Below, piece after piece: positions 22,545-33,819 of a DNA stretch of 64,000 bases. The DNA lies in the NCBI GenBank assembly GCA_019009955.1, contig CM032232.1:50122501-50186500 (forward strand), in the 5' to 3' direction. The translations under genes and the position numbers were made by a program. The stretch is from Riptortus pedestris (lineage: Eukaryota; Arthropoda; Insecta; Hemiptera; Alydidae). Positions within the stretch are counted from its first letter, which is position 1; the number at the start of each line of letters is the position of its first letter. A model generated the notes under the pieces. That model saw nothing but the letters and a program-made list of their open reading frames with translations, was not told the origin of the DNA and ran no database searches.

Positions 22545-23606
22545 GCACCTGCAGGCTGACAATTGAGAGGGGTGGTTTAAAGGGGGAATTTTCGAAAACT
22601 CGAAATATCTCCGTTACTATACGTCAAATAGAAACATAGTATAGAACCAATCTTATTGCAAATGTAATGCTCCATAAGTATTGTTATGTACGTTTTTGCT
22701 CTTTCTTAATTTTTAACCGAGATATTTGTATTTTTTTAGTTTTCGGTCTGCAGTAAACCCCCACTCCTACTCATGTCATATTGACAGTAAGGTGTTATAT
22801 CATGAAGCACATTATTTTTAGCCAAAATACCGAATATTGTTCTCATTAAACTTCTACGTTTTGAGGTAAATGCAAATACGTGGTGCATGTGGGAAATCTG
22901 TTTATTCAACGCAGCCCCTGCGTGACGGACGTTTTTTTATCTATGTTGAATTTTAACCTTCGCCCATTAAGTTTTACGTTCTTAACTCGAAAATGTTTAT
23001 TTCATCAATACCATACTCGATATTTAACCATTTCAGTCATAAAGACCATTTTCGAAAATATCTTAAATCGACCATGCCATATAGCCATGCGAGTTAAAGC
23101 GTTGACCTTTATTTCACATGGCAAACCTAGAGTGGCGAGTTCGATTCTCGCCTGGGCAAAGGAAATTATTTAGTGACGAAATTCTTTAAATAACATCCTA
23201 AAGTCCCACCATGGCTAGAAAAGCGTGGTAACCTGTAGATAACCCGTCCCAAATAACCTAAGTTGCAAAAAGTGGACGTTAATAAATAATAATAATAAAA
23301 GAATAGGAGGGAGGGGGTGGAGATGGAGTGAAATTCGAAAATTCAAAATATCTGGGTCGTACTAAAAAAAGTTAAAGAGCCAATCTAGTTAGCTGATGGT
23401 CTACATGTGTTGTTTTATAGACTTTTTAGTAACTCAAGTATAAAGCGAGAAATTCGTACCTTCTTGTTTTCAGCCTTCAGTAAACCCTCACTTAAAAACA
23501 TTGGGTTTTTATTTAGAAGTAGAGTTGGGGTGAGTTGGGATCACGGTGTGTGTCTTAAAAGCAAGTGGGAAATCTGCTTAGTTTGCGCAGCCCACGAAGG
23601 ACAAAA
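22545..23606 (+). repeat. Two-unit family H element with an inserted SINE
   Basis: Unit 1 runs from the core near 22560 to a 3' end with intact hairpin at 22886-22940. Unit 2 starts at once ('gtttatttcatcaataccatactcgatattta'), is broken by a SINE at 23077-23299, and resumes ('gggagggggtggagatgg'). It ends with the type-2 3' end at about 23562-23605. The same two-core order is seen at 20.7-21.1 and 57.6-58.2 kb. Confidence 0.8.
23077..23299 (+). repeat. Family S SINE, full length
   Basis: Head 'atagccatgcgagttaaagcg', intact B box 'gagttcgattctcgcc', body 'gtcccaccatggctagaaaa', 'ctgtagataacccgtccc', 'gtggacgttaataaat' and an (AAT)n tail. It is inserted in unit 2 of a family H element. Confidence 0.92.
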
Positions 23607-24020
23607 ATTAATCCAGAAAAGAGAAAATCACTTTCATTTGTTGCACTTATATAACTGACTTAAATTAATAAATCCTTCACCATGGCTACACTTTCAAACG
23701 AGAGAAATTAATTAAAAGTAATTGAAGGTATATTGCTAGTTCTTCAAGGTTTTTAATTTCAATTTACTCTATACAGAGTTATTATTATCGAACACGATCG
23801 AAGGCGATTTGAGGCCTACAACATAAACTATTACTATTCAATACCAGTTCAAGGTTTGTATTGGCTATAAATAAGGAAAGAAATTAGCGGAGAAAATATA
23901 AAACAATTGGATAATAAAACAAAACTATTTCTAAGAAAAATTGAGACTGTTAGCTAATACTAACTCAGTGTCTGTCAGCACAATGACGGGTTCTAGCCGA
24001 TAAAGTAAACAGACTAAATT
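23607..24020. other. Unassigned; flank of the viral fossil
   Basis: No repeat recognised. This could hold further decayed viral sequence (the position fits the N-terminal part of a capsid precursor), but the frames are full of stops and nothing can be claimed. Confidence 0.3.
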
Positions 24021-24590
24021 AGGGGGGCATCTGATAACTTATGCCTTTACAAGGGGATGGTAACTAGTTTTGCTACCTCGAAACCTCAGCAACCCGGAAC
24101 ATCCCGTCAGCCAGAGGAGTGGAGTTCCGACGACTTCGATATCAGTCTTCTCGACGATATAGAAAACAACGTAGCTCCTGTATACGGAGCAACAACAGTC
24201 CAACCGCAAGCGATGGATACGACGGACAATCCTAAGGCGCTACGTCGGGAGGTGGTGGTCAGGTAATCGGGGGACCTTCAGTAATGGGTCCAAAGTAGCG
24301 CTTTACAAATACTACATAATCCAAGTATTAAACCTACTAGTTTCACGATTAGACACGGACACCTTTTCCAGACGTGGGGCTATAAATTCCATTTATATCA
24401 AAATACAGACACTAACGGCAAGTCCAATTTATTCCACTATCCATTAGCGTTAATACCCGTCGACATGATACCCTTTTACATGACACACTCAGAATTTGAG
24501 AATCTTCCAACGGGTTCTTTTATCGAAGAGGTGTTTGTTAAAGTAACACCAAGTTCCTCAATACATGACTCAGTTTTTATTATAGGTTAA
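24018..24590 (+). pseudogene. Endogenous densovirus-like (parvovirus) capsid gene fragment
   Basis: Three consecutive plus-strand segments read as one protein across shifting frames. The first is a Pro/Ser/Asp-rich stretch to about 24236 (start codon at 24057, motif DDFDISLLDDIE). The second is a glycine-rich hinge at 24236-24295 (SGGGG). The third is a 107-codon open segment at 24267-24587 with the motif IPVDMIPFYMTHSEFENLP and the region around FQTWGYKFH. A Gly-rich linker followed by this 'P-x-D/E-x-x-x-FYM-x-x-x-EF-x-x-LP' block is characteristic of the N-terminal part of densovirus structural proteins. The gene is broken by two frameshifts (near 24236 and 24295) with stops at 24264 and 24296. 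It is truncated at 24588, so the rest of the capsid and all non-structural genes are missing. Family H copies flank it on both sides. This is an old germline copy, not an active virus. Confidence 0.72.
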
Positions 24591-24599
24591 ACAAATTAC

Positions 24600-24851
24600 A
24601 GGATTTTCAGCAGATTTATCTCGAGAGGAATTTGAAGTATCTCCGTTATTATGTGTCGAACTGAAAATTATTATATTGCACTCATTGCAAAGTTAAATTT
24701 ATACTGTTGCCGATCCAAACCTTTTTAGTAGATTTCCCTTAAGGGAAGTCCGCTATTGAGGTTGTACTCTTGACGGAATTTTCGAAATTTTTCTTCAAAT
24801 GTCCATCGATCCTACCTAGTAGATGACGAAAATGAGGTCCGTTCAAAACTG

Positions 24852-24900
<49 letters not shown>

Positions 24901-25165
24901 CTGTTACCGGTCTAGTGGTCGCAATTTTTGTTTGATCGTTACCAAACTCGATATTTAGTCGTTTTATGTAAAAAGAAAGATCAAGTTCGTTAACGGCTGA
25001 AATCGGACAAGTGGGAGGGGGGGTTTAGAGGGGAGGATTTTCGAAAATTCGAACTTCCGAATTTTCGGACTTTTTTGCTATCTCTAACATTTACCGAGAT
25101 ATTTGGATTCCAACAGATTACCCTTCAGGGAAATGAGATATTGAGGTTTTAATCATGAATACGAT
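24600..25165 (+). repeat. Family H element, 5' end to core, plus an adjoining piece
   Basis: 5' terminus 'tagatttcccttaaggg' at 24728, 'cgatcctacctagtagatgacg', (AT)n at 24854-24895, 'gtttgatcgttaccaaactcg' and 'gttaacggctgaaatcgga'. It breaks into a second 5' piece near 25110-25165. Confidence 0.85.
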
Positions 25166-25166
25166 C

Positions 25167-25172
<6 letters not shown>

Positions 25173-25233
<61 letters not shown>

Positions 25234-25477
25234 CCCAGTCATGGGGAATCTTTGGTTCCAGTAACATCCTTGTGAAGAGATGATGATGGGGCGTGTGCTC
25301 TGAAAGCGCTCTGTCGGAACGAATTCTGTCGTTACTGAGTTCTGTCGGAACTGTGAAGGAACGAGGCCTTTCTTTTCTTACCTGAAACTGAAGTTTCGTT
25401 TTCAAAATCAAAAGTTCAAACATTCTTATTACTAAGGGATTATGAGATAAAATGTTGGATGCCATCAGCGTAAATAT

Positions 25478-25535
<58 letters not shown>
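25173..25535. repeat. Two (AT)n tracts bracketing a hairpin-family arm
   Basis: (AT)n at 25173-25229 and 25484-25535. Between them at 25243-25386 is a diverged single arm of the 35.3 kb hairpin family, recognised by 'tctgaaagcgctctgtc', 'gtgaaggaacgaggc' and the end 'tcttacctga'. The (AT)n tracts belong to two family H remnants in opposite orientation. Confidence 0.8.
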
Positions 25536-25540
<5 letters not shown>

Positions 25541-25625
25541 GATCGATCTCATTTTCTCATCTCCAAGTCTGGATCTGAGCATTACCTCAATAGCTGATTT
25601 CCCTCAGGAGAAATCTGCTAAAATG
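25536..25625 (-). repeat. Family H 5' end
   Basis: 'gatctcattttctcatctcc', 'cctcaatagctgatttccctcagg' and the terminus 'aatctgctaaaat'. Confidence 0.8.
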
Positions 25626-25630
25626 GATTG

Positions 25631-26498
25631 TCATTTATGGCTCCATTTATAATTAATCCGTTAATTTAATAATAATCCATTTAATTATAATCCATTATAA
25701 TTATTATAAAGCTTCAGAAAAGAAACTGAATAGCAATCAATGTTTTTTGAATAATTCCTAGACTTACTCCTTTTTACAAATAGTAGTTACAGCGGCAATG
25801 ACTTAAGTATAATAAGACGAAGTGAACGGACATTGACAATTCGTCCGGACTGCCTGGAAGAGGCCAATTTTCCCCTTAGTAGTACTGTTAGTCCTAGAAT
25901 CGATCGGTCATGGGGTAATTAAGGAAGTTCTTCTAGGCATCAGCTGACTAGCCTTTCTTGACTTCTGGGCAGAGCTCGTTAAACTGTCAGGCTTTGTGGC
26001 CGTCTTGAAACCACGAGATTGGAGCGATTTTTAGCTATCTCGTCATGGAACAACTTTTGTCATCAATTTTGCTCAAAAATTGAAAGAAAAAGAGATAGAT
26101 CTGTGAAGTAGAAATATTTTCTGTAACAGGAATGGCTGATGCGATACGCTGGATGAAATGGAATTCGTTCTATATTGTCAACTGCAATATTAAAGATTGC
26201 TATAATAATTTTGAATTACTATACCCACTAAAATTGTTAAATAAATGTATCTACACATATCCTGGTTTATGCTTTAATAAACTTGTACTATCGTATTATA
26301 CGTAAACCACTCTTAACTCTTAGCATTTGAATTTCAAGATGGGGAAAAAACGAGTTCCGATTTACTATCTTATTGATAGACTGTAAAACTCCAACAAAAC
26401 TGACATTTCCTAATATAAATCTGTCAGCCGCAGACTCTTATAGATAATAAACTCTAAACTTCAGAAACTGTCATTTCTATCCTTTCGATAATAATCCA
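25631..26498. other. Unassigned stretch
   Basis: No firm feature. A pyrimidine-rich run ending in CAG near 25971 precedes an 18-codon open segment with a stop; this is too short to call. Confidence 0.3.
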
Positions 26499-27089
26499 AA
26501 AATTCCGTCGCCCAGGAGCTGCGTAAAATAAGCAGATTTCCTACGTGCGACACGTATTTGCATTTATCGTAAAAAGTATAAATTCAGTGAAACAATATTT
26601 GGTGTTCAGTTCTTAAGTTTCAAATAAACTGTTTCATTTATATAACCGAGAATTGTTTATGCGACATGAATAGGAGTGAGGATTGCTGAGTGCTAAAAAA
26701 TGAAAATATCTCAGTTAATATTTAAGGTAGAGAATAAATGTATATAACAATATTTATAGAATATTAAATTTACAATAAGATAGGTACTATAAAACTTTTC
26801 GACCCGACTCATAATAACGGAGATATTTCGAGTTTTCTTCTCCTCTGATCCGATTTCAGCAGTTAAGGAACGTGACGTTTCTTTTTACATAAAACGATTA
26901 AATATGAAGTTTGGTAAGTATAATACGAAAACTGCAATAGCATAGTGTGGTAACAGACAAATATACTTTTTAACGGATCTCATTTTCGTCACCTACTAGG
27001 AATCGATGGACATTTGAAGAAATAATTCGAAAATCGCGTCATGGGTACAACCTCAATAGCTAATTTCCCTCACGAGAAATCTGCTAAAA
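26499..27089 (-). mobile_element. Family H element, complete copy without (AT)n
   Basis: Complete from the reversed 3' end ('gtcgcccaggagctgcg', 'agcagatttcc') through 'aatatttggtgttcag', 'aatatctcagttaatatttaag', 'gatttcagcagttaaggaacg', 'gtttggtaag' and 'ggatctcattttcgtc' to the 5' terminus 'gaaatctgctaaaa'. About 590 bp, no coding capacity. It lacks an (AT)n tract, which shows the microsatellite is optional. Confidence 0.85.
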
Positions 27090-27850
27090 TCAAGAAAGGT
27101 TTACTCTGAAGTTACGAATTCGTTTCTTGCTAATATAAAAGAATTTTTCCATTTAGAATTCCATAAAAAATACTGGCTAGTGTCAATGAGTCCTTCATAT
27201 TGGGTGCCGCTCACAACTGCTATTTAAAGATTAAGTAGACTTTTCATTCTCTCTCTCAATGAAGATTCAAGGTTCACAAGAGATTAGCGTTCGCATCAGA
27301 ATGCAGTCGGAGTTAACTCTGTATAAAAATTATGAAACGTTTTATGTATGATGCTTCCTTGAAGTGGATACATTTAGTTTTATTCACCAACGAACGTAAA
27401 TAAAATAAATACAGGAATGGGAACGAGGAATGAACGCAACGACATGTTGAAAATCTTGTTATGAATATTAAGGTCACTCAACGGCCAACGTTAATTATGC
27501 AACATTCAGAAAACCAGACACGAGGCCAGTAAAAAATATTTGTAAAAACAGTAAGTAAATATAATAGAATATATTCACAACGTTTACATTTAACTGAATT
27601 TACAAGTTATTGTTAATGCTAATTGAAAAGATCCATATTCCTAGGGACCAATCTCTTAATTGTTCAATAAAATGTTTTTCTTCTTATAATAACTGTTATC
27701 GTTTCTAAAAATGGCGACAGTAATAAAAATATATGCAATGGGATAGTAAAATTATTAATGTTCAAACGTCAAATAATTATAGTTAATACATCTTTTTAAT
27801 TATCCTGACAGTTAAAAACCTCAACATATGAAGGAAGTTTCTTTCCAGTT
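27090..27850. other. Unassigned AT-rich stretch
   Basis: No repeat family or coding signal recognised. Confidence 0.35.
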
Positions 27851-27854
27851 TTGT

Positions 27855-28022
27855 GCTACTCGGCTAATTTGGACGGATTCTCTAAAGGTTACCACCCTTT
27901 TCTAGCCAGGGTGGGACTAAGGGTTTAATGAGTTCGTCACTAAATAAATTCCTAATACTTAGGCTGGTTTCGTTTACCATGTGAGATTAAACCAACGCCT
28001 TAACTCACATGGCTACCCCAAC
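27855..28022 (-). repeat. Family S SINE
   Basis: 'gttaccacccttttctagccagg', 'gagttcgtcactaaataaattcc' and 'cgccttaactcacatggct' on the reverse strand. The B box is lost. Confidence 0.85.
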
Positions 28023-28419
28023 ATCCCATTTCACATATGAGCTTCGTTAAGCTGATCCCTGCGATGGTTCATCAATGTTCCAAATCACTTTTGGAGTCTT
28101 TAATATCCGGGAGGGTGTTTGGGAAAACATTATTGACGGACATGTAAGGAAGTTCTTCTAAAGCTCTCCTTTTTCATTTAAATAATTGGCACCAATTTGT
28201 AAATATTTCATTAATATTTTAAGTATTACTTATCCATTTTAAAATAAATATTATTTCTTTTAAGGTGAAAAAAAAACATTCTTAAGATTGGTCTGAAAGC
28301 CTCACTCGTTCTCTAAAGCCTATTCATTCTGGTTTACTGGAATGTGGGTTTCAAGTACATTCAAGAATGTTTGCATCCTCAGTGTTGAAAGCAACTCCAT
28401 ATTTTATTAATTGTCGGGC

Positions 28420-28530
28420 GCACTAAATGAAATACTCAGCCCCACTCTGGCTAGGAAAGAGTAGTAACCTGTAAATAACACGTCCTGGCTAGGACTTATA
28501 ACATAATGTGAACATTCATAAGTTTATAAG
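28420..28530 (+). repeat. Family S SINE 3' part
   Basis: 'ccccactctggctaggaaagagtagtaacctgtaaata' type body and a degraded tail. Confidence 0.7.
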
Positions 28531-28637
28531 TAAGCACATTTAGTTTTTTTTTTTTATTTTATGAAATCGTGTTTATCAAAATATTTTTAAATACGAACAT
28601 TTACATGTGGTAAATAGGAAAATATGAATATGTAAAT

Positions 28638-28818
28638 TGACGCCCATTTTGTGCCACCACGGCTAATTGAGACAGATTACCGCTATTTTCTAGCCATGGA
28701 TTTTATTTATTGAGTTCGTCACTAAATCAATTCCTATTACCCTGGTGAGAATCGACTCTAGGTTTAATGTTTGAGATTAAGACCAACGCGTTAATTTAAA
28801 CGCGTAACCTGAGCCCAC
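28638..28818 (-). repeat. Family S SINE
   Basis: 'gtgccaccacggctaattgagac', 'gagttcgtcactaaatc' and a head with 'gcgtaacctgagccc'. Confidence 0.8.
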
Positions 28819-29718
28819 TAACGTAATGGTCGTATTTCCTTCTGCCGCTTTGTCACATATGAATTAAGTACGTTTAATATTGTAAATCATTACTCTTCGT
28901 CGGAGAGTTATATGCGGAGAATATTCAATGCATTAGCCTGACGACTGACTTTCAGGAAGAAAATTATTCTTATTTCATGTCCAATAATAGATTAAGGACA
29001 AATCACATTTACTTAGCAAGAGGCTTCCTATTGTCGAATGAATTAAAAATCGATACCTATTATTTTGAATGAGCCATTGTTTATTGTATTCTTTTAATTG
29101 AGATTTGTCTTCCTTTTATTAATTATTGTTTCAGATGAACATGATGCACGTGCCTGTGAAGGTCAGTAGGTGATATCTAAAAATAACACTTTACAATGAA
29201 AAATGCGAAATAATAGTTTCTTTTTAAATGTCCCTATTGTTTAACCATTATAAATGAGTAGCTTAATTGTATTTGGTACATATTACATTATTACGTTAAT
29301 TATGGTTTGTATTAGACGTTAAGTACCTAGAAACAGAGTAAAAATTTCCAAATTCTATTACCTACTGAAGACTAATTATACGTATCTCACTTCTTTTGTC
29401 TTGTTCTTACCTAGGATCTAGGAAATGATCTTATTGTCATAATTTTTTTACTGGCCTGTTTTTAAAATAAAGAAAATATTTTTAAAGAAAAATAGATGAT
29501 CCACCAATCGGGGGATTCATTGGGGAATTTTTCATAATACATTTCATCTATTATAAAAACGTATTTTAGTAATAACCATTAAAAAAAAGTGTCTTTTAGT
29601 AATATCGATTGTAACCGCGTATCGATTTATGGTAGCAGTCAGTACCAGGTTGTTGTGCCTTCTTGTTATAGGTGAATCAGGTCTAGAGAGAGAATGTTTC
29701 TCTAGGCTGTGAGATGAC
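28819..29718. other. Unassigned AT-rich stretch
   Basis: No repeat family or coding signal recognised. Confidence 0.35.
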
Positions 29719-30336
29719 TCCGTTTTAGCAGATTTCCCTTAAGGGAAATCAGCTATGAGGTCGTACTCATGACGCGATTTTCAAAAAATTTCTTCAAATG
29801 TCCATCGATCCTACCCAGGAGATGACGAAAATCAGGTCCGTTCAAAGTTATATATAGCTAGATAGATCTATCTATATATTTGTCTGTTACCACTCTAGCG
29901 GTCGCAATTTTTGATTGATCGTTATCAAACTCGATATTTAGTCGTTTCATGTAAAAATAAAGATCAAGTTCGTTAATGGCTGAATTCGGACCAGTGGGAG
30001 GGGGGGTTTAGAGGGGAGGATTTTCTAAGATTTGAAATATTTGCGTTACTATACGTCGGATCGAAAAAATTGTATAGAATCGTTCTTATTGCAAATTAAA
30101 TTTACTATAAATATTGCTATATACATTTATTCTCTATTTTGCATATTAACCGAGATATTTGGATTTTTATTAAATTTGGGCCAATAACGAACGTTACGAG
30201 ATTCCCAACAAAAAGTAGTTCGGCCCTTTGCCGTAACTGTTCGGCTTTCGTATGCAGATTTCTCTATTGTAAAACTTCACATGGGAAATCTGCTTAGTTT
30301 ACGCAGCCCCTGCGTGACGGACTTTTTTAGTAGTAA
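29719..30336 (+). mobile_element. Family H element, complete, type-3 interior
   Basis: 5' end TTTTAGCAGATTTCCC with palindrome TTTCCCTTAAGGGAAA, and an imperfect palindromic 'tatagctagatagatctatctata' in place of (AT)n. The core and middle follow. Then, instead of the usual 3' interior, comes a module with 'aaatttgggc', 'gttcggcc', 'gctcggctt/c' type words and 'gtaaaacttcacatggg'. It closes with the intact 3' hairpin and GACGGAC plus a T-run. No reading frame. Confidence 0.88.
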
Positions 30337-30474
30337 GGATATTGCACTACTGGTGATTAGCTGTAGATCACGAAACCTGTTTAGTTGTAATAAAGTGAAA
30401 TGAAGGAGTAGTCTTTCTATAAGTTCTGTCTATTTGCCCACAAGAGATAGTAAAAATAGATATTTATGACAAAT

Positions 30475-30625
30475 GAAACGTCCGTCACGAAGGGGTTGCG
30501 TAAACTTAGCAGATTTCCACCTGCCAGTACAACACACTAGTAAAGTCACCTCACGATATAATCTCGATATCTATGTAAAATTCCTATGAGTAGGCGGGGG
30601 TGGGGGCCACTTTTTCACGATGCTG
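30475..30625 (-). repeat. Family H 3' end, type-2 interior
   Basis: 'cgtccgtcacgaaggggttgcgtaaac', 'acaacacactagtaaag' and 'ggcgggggtggggg'. Truncated. Confidence 0.75.
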
Positions 30626-31159
30626 ATAATGGAAAATTAATAAATGTTTTATAAAGTTCACTTTAAGTCACGAAATAATAATCTTAGCTTAGCCCACACG
30701 ATGCTATAAAGCCGAAATGAAACTGAACGTGGTGTCAACATCAATACCAGTTTCACTAGACATGCGATTCAGACATAAATTGAGACAAGAATGTTCCCTT
30801 CGATACATGACACATGGGATAAAACCATGAAAATATTTTAGATACGACTTCTGATTTAAAACAAAAAGAAGGAAAACAAATAGACCAAACCTGCGTAATA
30901 AGCGAATTTCTTAAATATTTGACGTTTGACATCTACCTGGAAATTCGATATTAGCGTTATCTATATTTATGTGAATAAAATTCGATACTTAATATTTAAA
31001 GGAGTAGTAAAATATGTGCCTGTTACCTGCCATATACTAAACAAAGGGTCGAAATATATGTGGACATCACATGAGTTCTGAGGTCTTTTATTGAAAATAT
31101 GTTATCCTATCATTTGAAAGTGTTAAACGATATCTACATTCATAGGCATCAAATCAAAA

Positions 31160-31345
31160 TGAGGGGCTTAGGTTAGCTAAGTGGCCTAAATCGTCGGTCT
31201 TGGTCTCACATGGAAATTTATTTATTGACAAACTCATTAAATGAAATCCTTAGTCCCACTCTTCAAAGGAAATAGTGGTAACATGTAGATAACCCGTCCC
31301 AAGCAGTAACAGTAGCTCAAAGCGGACGTTAAAAACTAATATTTT
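31160..31345 (+). repeat. Family S SINE with the best A box
   Basis: Starts GGGGCTTAGGTTAGCTAAGTGGCC, whose TTAGCTAAGTGG fits the tRNA A-box consensus. The segment from the anticodon region to just past the B box is deleted. The body and tail follow ('ataacccgtccc', 'gcggacgttaaa'). AAATCAAA on both sides may be the target duplication. Confidence 0.85.
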
Positions 31346-31394
31346 TAAAAAAATCAAAGAAGACTTATTGACTTATATGCATGATTAATAGCTA

Positions 31395-31735
31395 TTTTAT
31401 TTAATAAAATAAAAGGTCTTATACAAGTCTTATAGGAACTGAGGAATTTGTAATAATTTATATTCACCCCTCTCTAATCCTTCCTCAAACTAAGTCAAGT
31501 TTAGTCAAAAGAAGAGGAGCACAAAAGATGTTATTGCACTCCTAAATATTAAATTCCAACTTTCTTAGATAAGTTGTTTTTGACTTATGGGAGATACACA
31601 TACGTACAGACCACATCAAAATTAATCAAAATAGGTTCAGAGAGAGAGAGTCAAAACGGATAGTTTCATGAAAATATGAGAACCAAAATATTTTTCATTT
31701 ACACTATTACTGTTATCGTACAAGGATGTAAAAAG
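31395..31735 (+). repeat. Family F2 copy
   Basis: 'aagaagaggagcacaa', 'gcactcctaaatattaaattcc', 'ataggttcagagag', 'gtcaaaacggatagtttcatg' and 'acactattac'. Confidence 0.7.
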
Positions 31736-32690
31736 GAATTTGTCTGTTTGCGATTCTAAGGGGATTCTTTTAGGACCTAATTTAAAGGTAGTATTAAAAT
31801 GTAAAAGTGTATCTCTAACATAGAAGAAATTAAAATAATTGTGTCACGACAAAAACGCGGTCCACATTTTTCAGGTGATCGAAAGATTTCGGGGATTCAA
31901 CTCAGAAATGAATTTTGTCAAACCGGAAGAGGAAAAATACATAAAAATATAGAGACACCCACCAAAGGGGGACTGTAAAACCTCATACGCCCAACGAAGT
32001 AAAATTCTAAGGTTTACATGTATTTATATTCAATATTCGGTGATGATGCTAAAATGTCTACAAAACCTGTTGGAATGAAACAATGATACAATAATACTTG
32101 AAACTCGCAGGTAAAAGAAATATGCTGATATTCCAAATAATATTAATGACTCGACTATTTAGAAATAAATAATTTAACATCTGAAACCAGGAGGTCCTAT
32201 TTCAATGTGAACGACATAACCCACACAGAGGCCATTCAGACATTGGCCATAACAAAAGCAATTTAGGGTCCATTAAATTGGACACTTGACCCTTGTGGAC
32301 CTCACATTACTGAACAAAATATGGAACCTTAGCGAGTTCTGAGCGATATACACCAGCATTCAGTGCATGTAAGCTGTTAGTGGCTCCTAAATAAATAATA
32401 TCAGTTGTAAAAATTAATTTACAAGATCTAAAATACATTGTCAAATCTATAATAAAATAGACCGTCGAGAAAAGAAATCAACGACCAGATATCACTAACT
32501 TGAAAAAGAGGAAAAATGAAAATGACTGAATTCTTAACTATTAGCTGTAAATTTATTTAATGAGAAATAGTACTAATTTAAATTTAAATTTCTAAACTGG
32601 ATCTACTGCACGTCTCATAAAATATTTAGTTCTTTCTTAAATCTTGATATGTTAGGTGTAAAACACAATTTGAATGATGTTTTAAAACAT
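31736..32690. other. Unassigned stretch with a decayed coding-like patch
   Basis: At 32180-32390 both strands have open pieces of 25-40 codons broken by stops, with more G+C than the flanks. Nothing recognisable. Confidence 0.25.
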
Positions 32691-32694
32691 ATTA

Positions 32695-33000
32695 TTTGGA
32701 CTTCATATGACTTTCTTGTACTCCCATTAAATTAAATAAACAAAATGGTTGGTGTTTATACTTTAAAATGAATGATGATGAATCGGATCGAAAAATGTAA
32801 TATATTATAATTTATAAATCTTTTTATCTTAAACAAAAATGTTCCTCTACAAATGATTTTGACAGATTTACCTTAAGGGAATTCAGCTATTGAGGTTGTA
32901 CTCATGGCGCGATTTTTGTCAAATTTCTTCAAATGTCCATCGATCCTGCCTAGTAGATGACAAAAATGAGGTCCGTTCAAAACTATGTATATAAACTCAA
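32695..33000 (+). repeat. Family F2 start followed by a family H 5' end
   Basis: F2 words 'gactttcttgtactcccattaaatt' and 'ggatcgaaaaatgtaata' at 32700-32860. Then the family H 5' block at 32867-32993 ('gatttaccttaagggaattcagc', 'cgatcctgcctagtagatgac') stops at a short 'atgtatata'. Confidence 0.75.
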
Positions 33001-33233
33001 ATCAAGCTTAATTTTGAGAAATTATATTTGCTCAAGTGGCCAGAAATAAGAGTAACAATTTAAAAACGCAAGACCAATTACGCGAACTCCCGTCCACTCG
33101 TTACAAAGACTGACAGACAGCCTGACTAAGTGATAATTTTTTTTTTTCCGGAGAAAGCAGTTTTATTTTAAATCTGAGAAATTTAAAATGAACAAACAGG
33201 TACTGCTGATTATTTTTGAAGCAATGCTTTTAA

Positions 33234-33623
33234 AGTTTAAATGGGATAAAATTCAATAATCCTTTGGCTATTGTTACAAATAAGAAAATATTTAGGTTTT
33301 ATAATAATGTGTTTCCTGGCAACGAGTCAAGAGTTAAAAAGAAATTACAAACAAATCCTAAGAACTATAGAAAGGACTTCTAAGCTGTGTTCATTAGTAA
33401 CTATCACAGATTATTTGCAGATTTTCCTAACTTCTCCATTTATGGACAGTATCAAACGTTTTACACTTTTTTGTTGGAGAATAATACCGTTATTTATGAA
33501 ACAAAACAAGAACCACTGGTGTATAAATATCTTCGATCCTATCACTATTATATAAATCTAATAAAAGGACAAAAACAGTCAGGACCCTCCTTATCATTGA
33601 CAATAACAAGCAATCTATTATAA
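33234..33623 (+). pseudogene. 130-codon frame with a single stop, unknown
   Basis: One plus-strand frame from 33234 to its terminator at 33621-33623 contains only one internal stop (TAA at about 33378) in very AT-rich sequence, where stops should appear every 10-15 codons. Motifs include NNPLAIVTNKKIFRFYNNVF before the stop, and FADFPNFSIYGQYQTFY and VIYETKQEPLVYKYLRSYHY after it. A second frame is open over 33271-33555. The aromatic-rich composition is protein-like, but I recognise no domain. It may be a decayed viral or transposon gene or a chance frame. There is no start codon at the left end and no splice evidence. Confidence 0.33.
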
Positions 33624-33819
33624 AAGAAATAAAATAATGAAGGTAACCTCAACCGATGTCTGTCTAAAATCAGAGAAATTACATCTCTATCACTATTCCA
33701 TAGTTAAGGAGTTACTAAAAGCCCCCCTCCTCTTCAAATAGAATATCATAAATATGCACTTTCCATCTATCATACAAGCGAAGCACAGAACCTAAAGAAC
33801 AAACAAATAATAATAAAAT

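Noticed and set aside
23780..23960. A short EHD-containing stretch upstream of the capsid fossil that could recall a capsid phospholipase domain
   Set aside because: Only a few residues match by eye, the frame is short and broken, and the calcium-binding loop is not seen.
25118..25582. 154-codon open frame on the minus strand
   Set aside because: Mostly Ile-Tyr dipeptides from (AT)n tracts plus a repeat arm.
25950..26035. Acceptor-like pyrimidine tract followed by an 18-codon frame and a stop
   Set aside because: Too short, with no partner exon or compositional support beyond a slight G+C rise.
31160..31215. tRNA gene candidates at SINE heads
   Set aside because: A and B boxes are present in several copies, but acceptor stems do not close and each is followed by the SINE body, so these are SINE heads and not tRNA genes.
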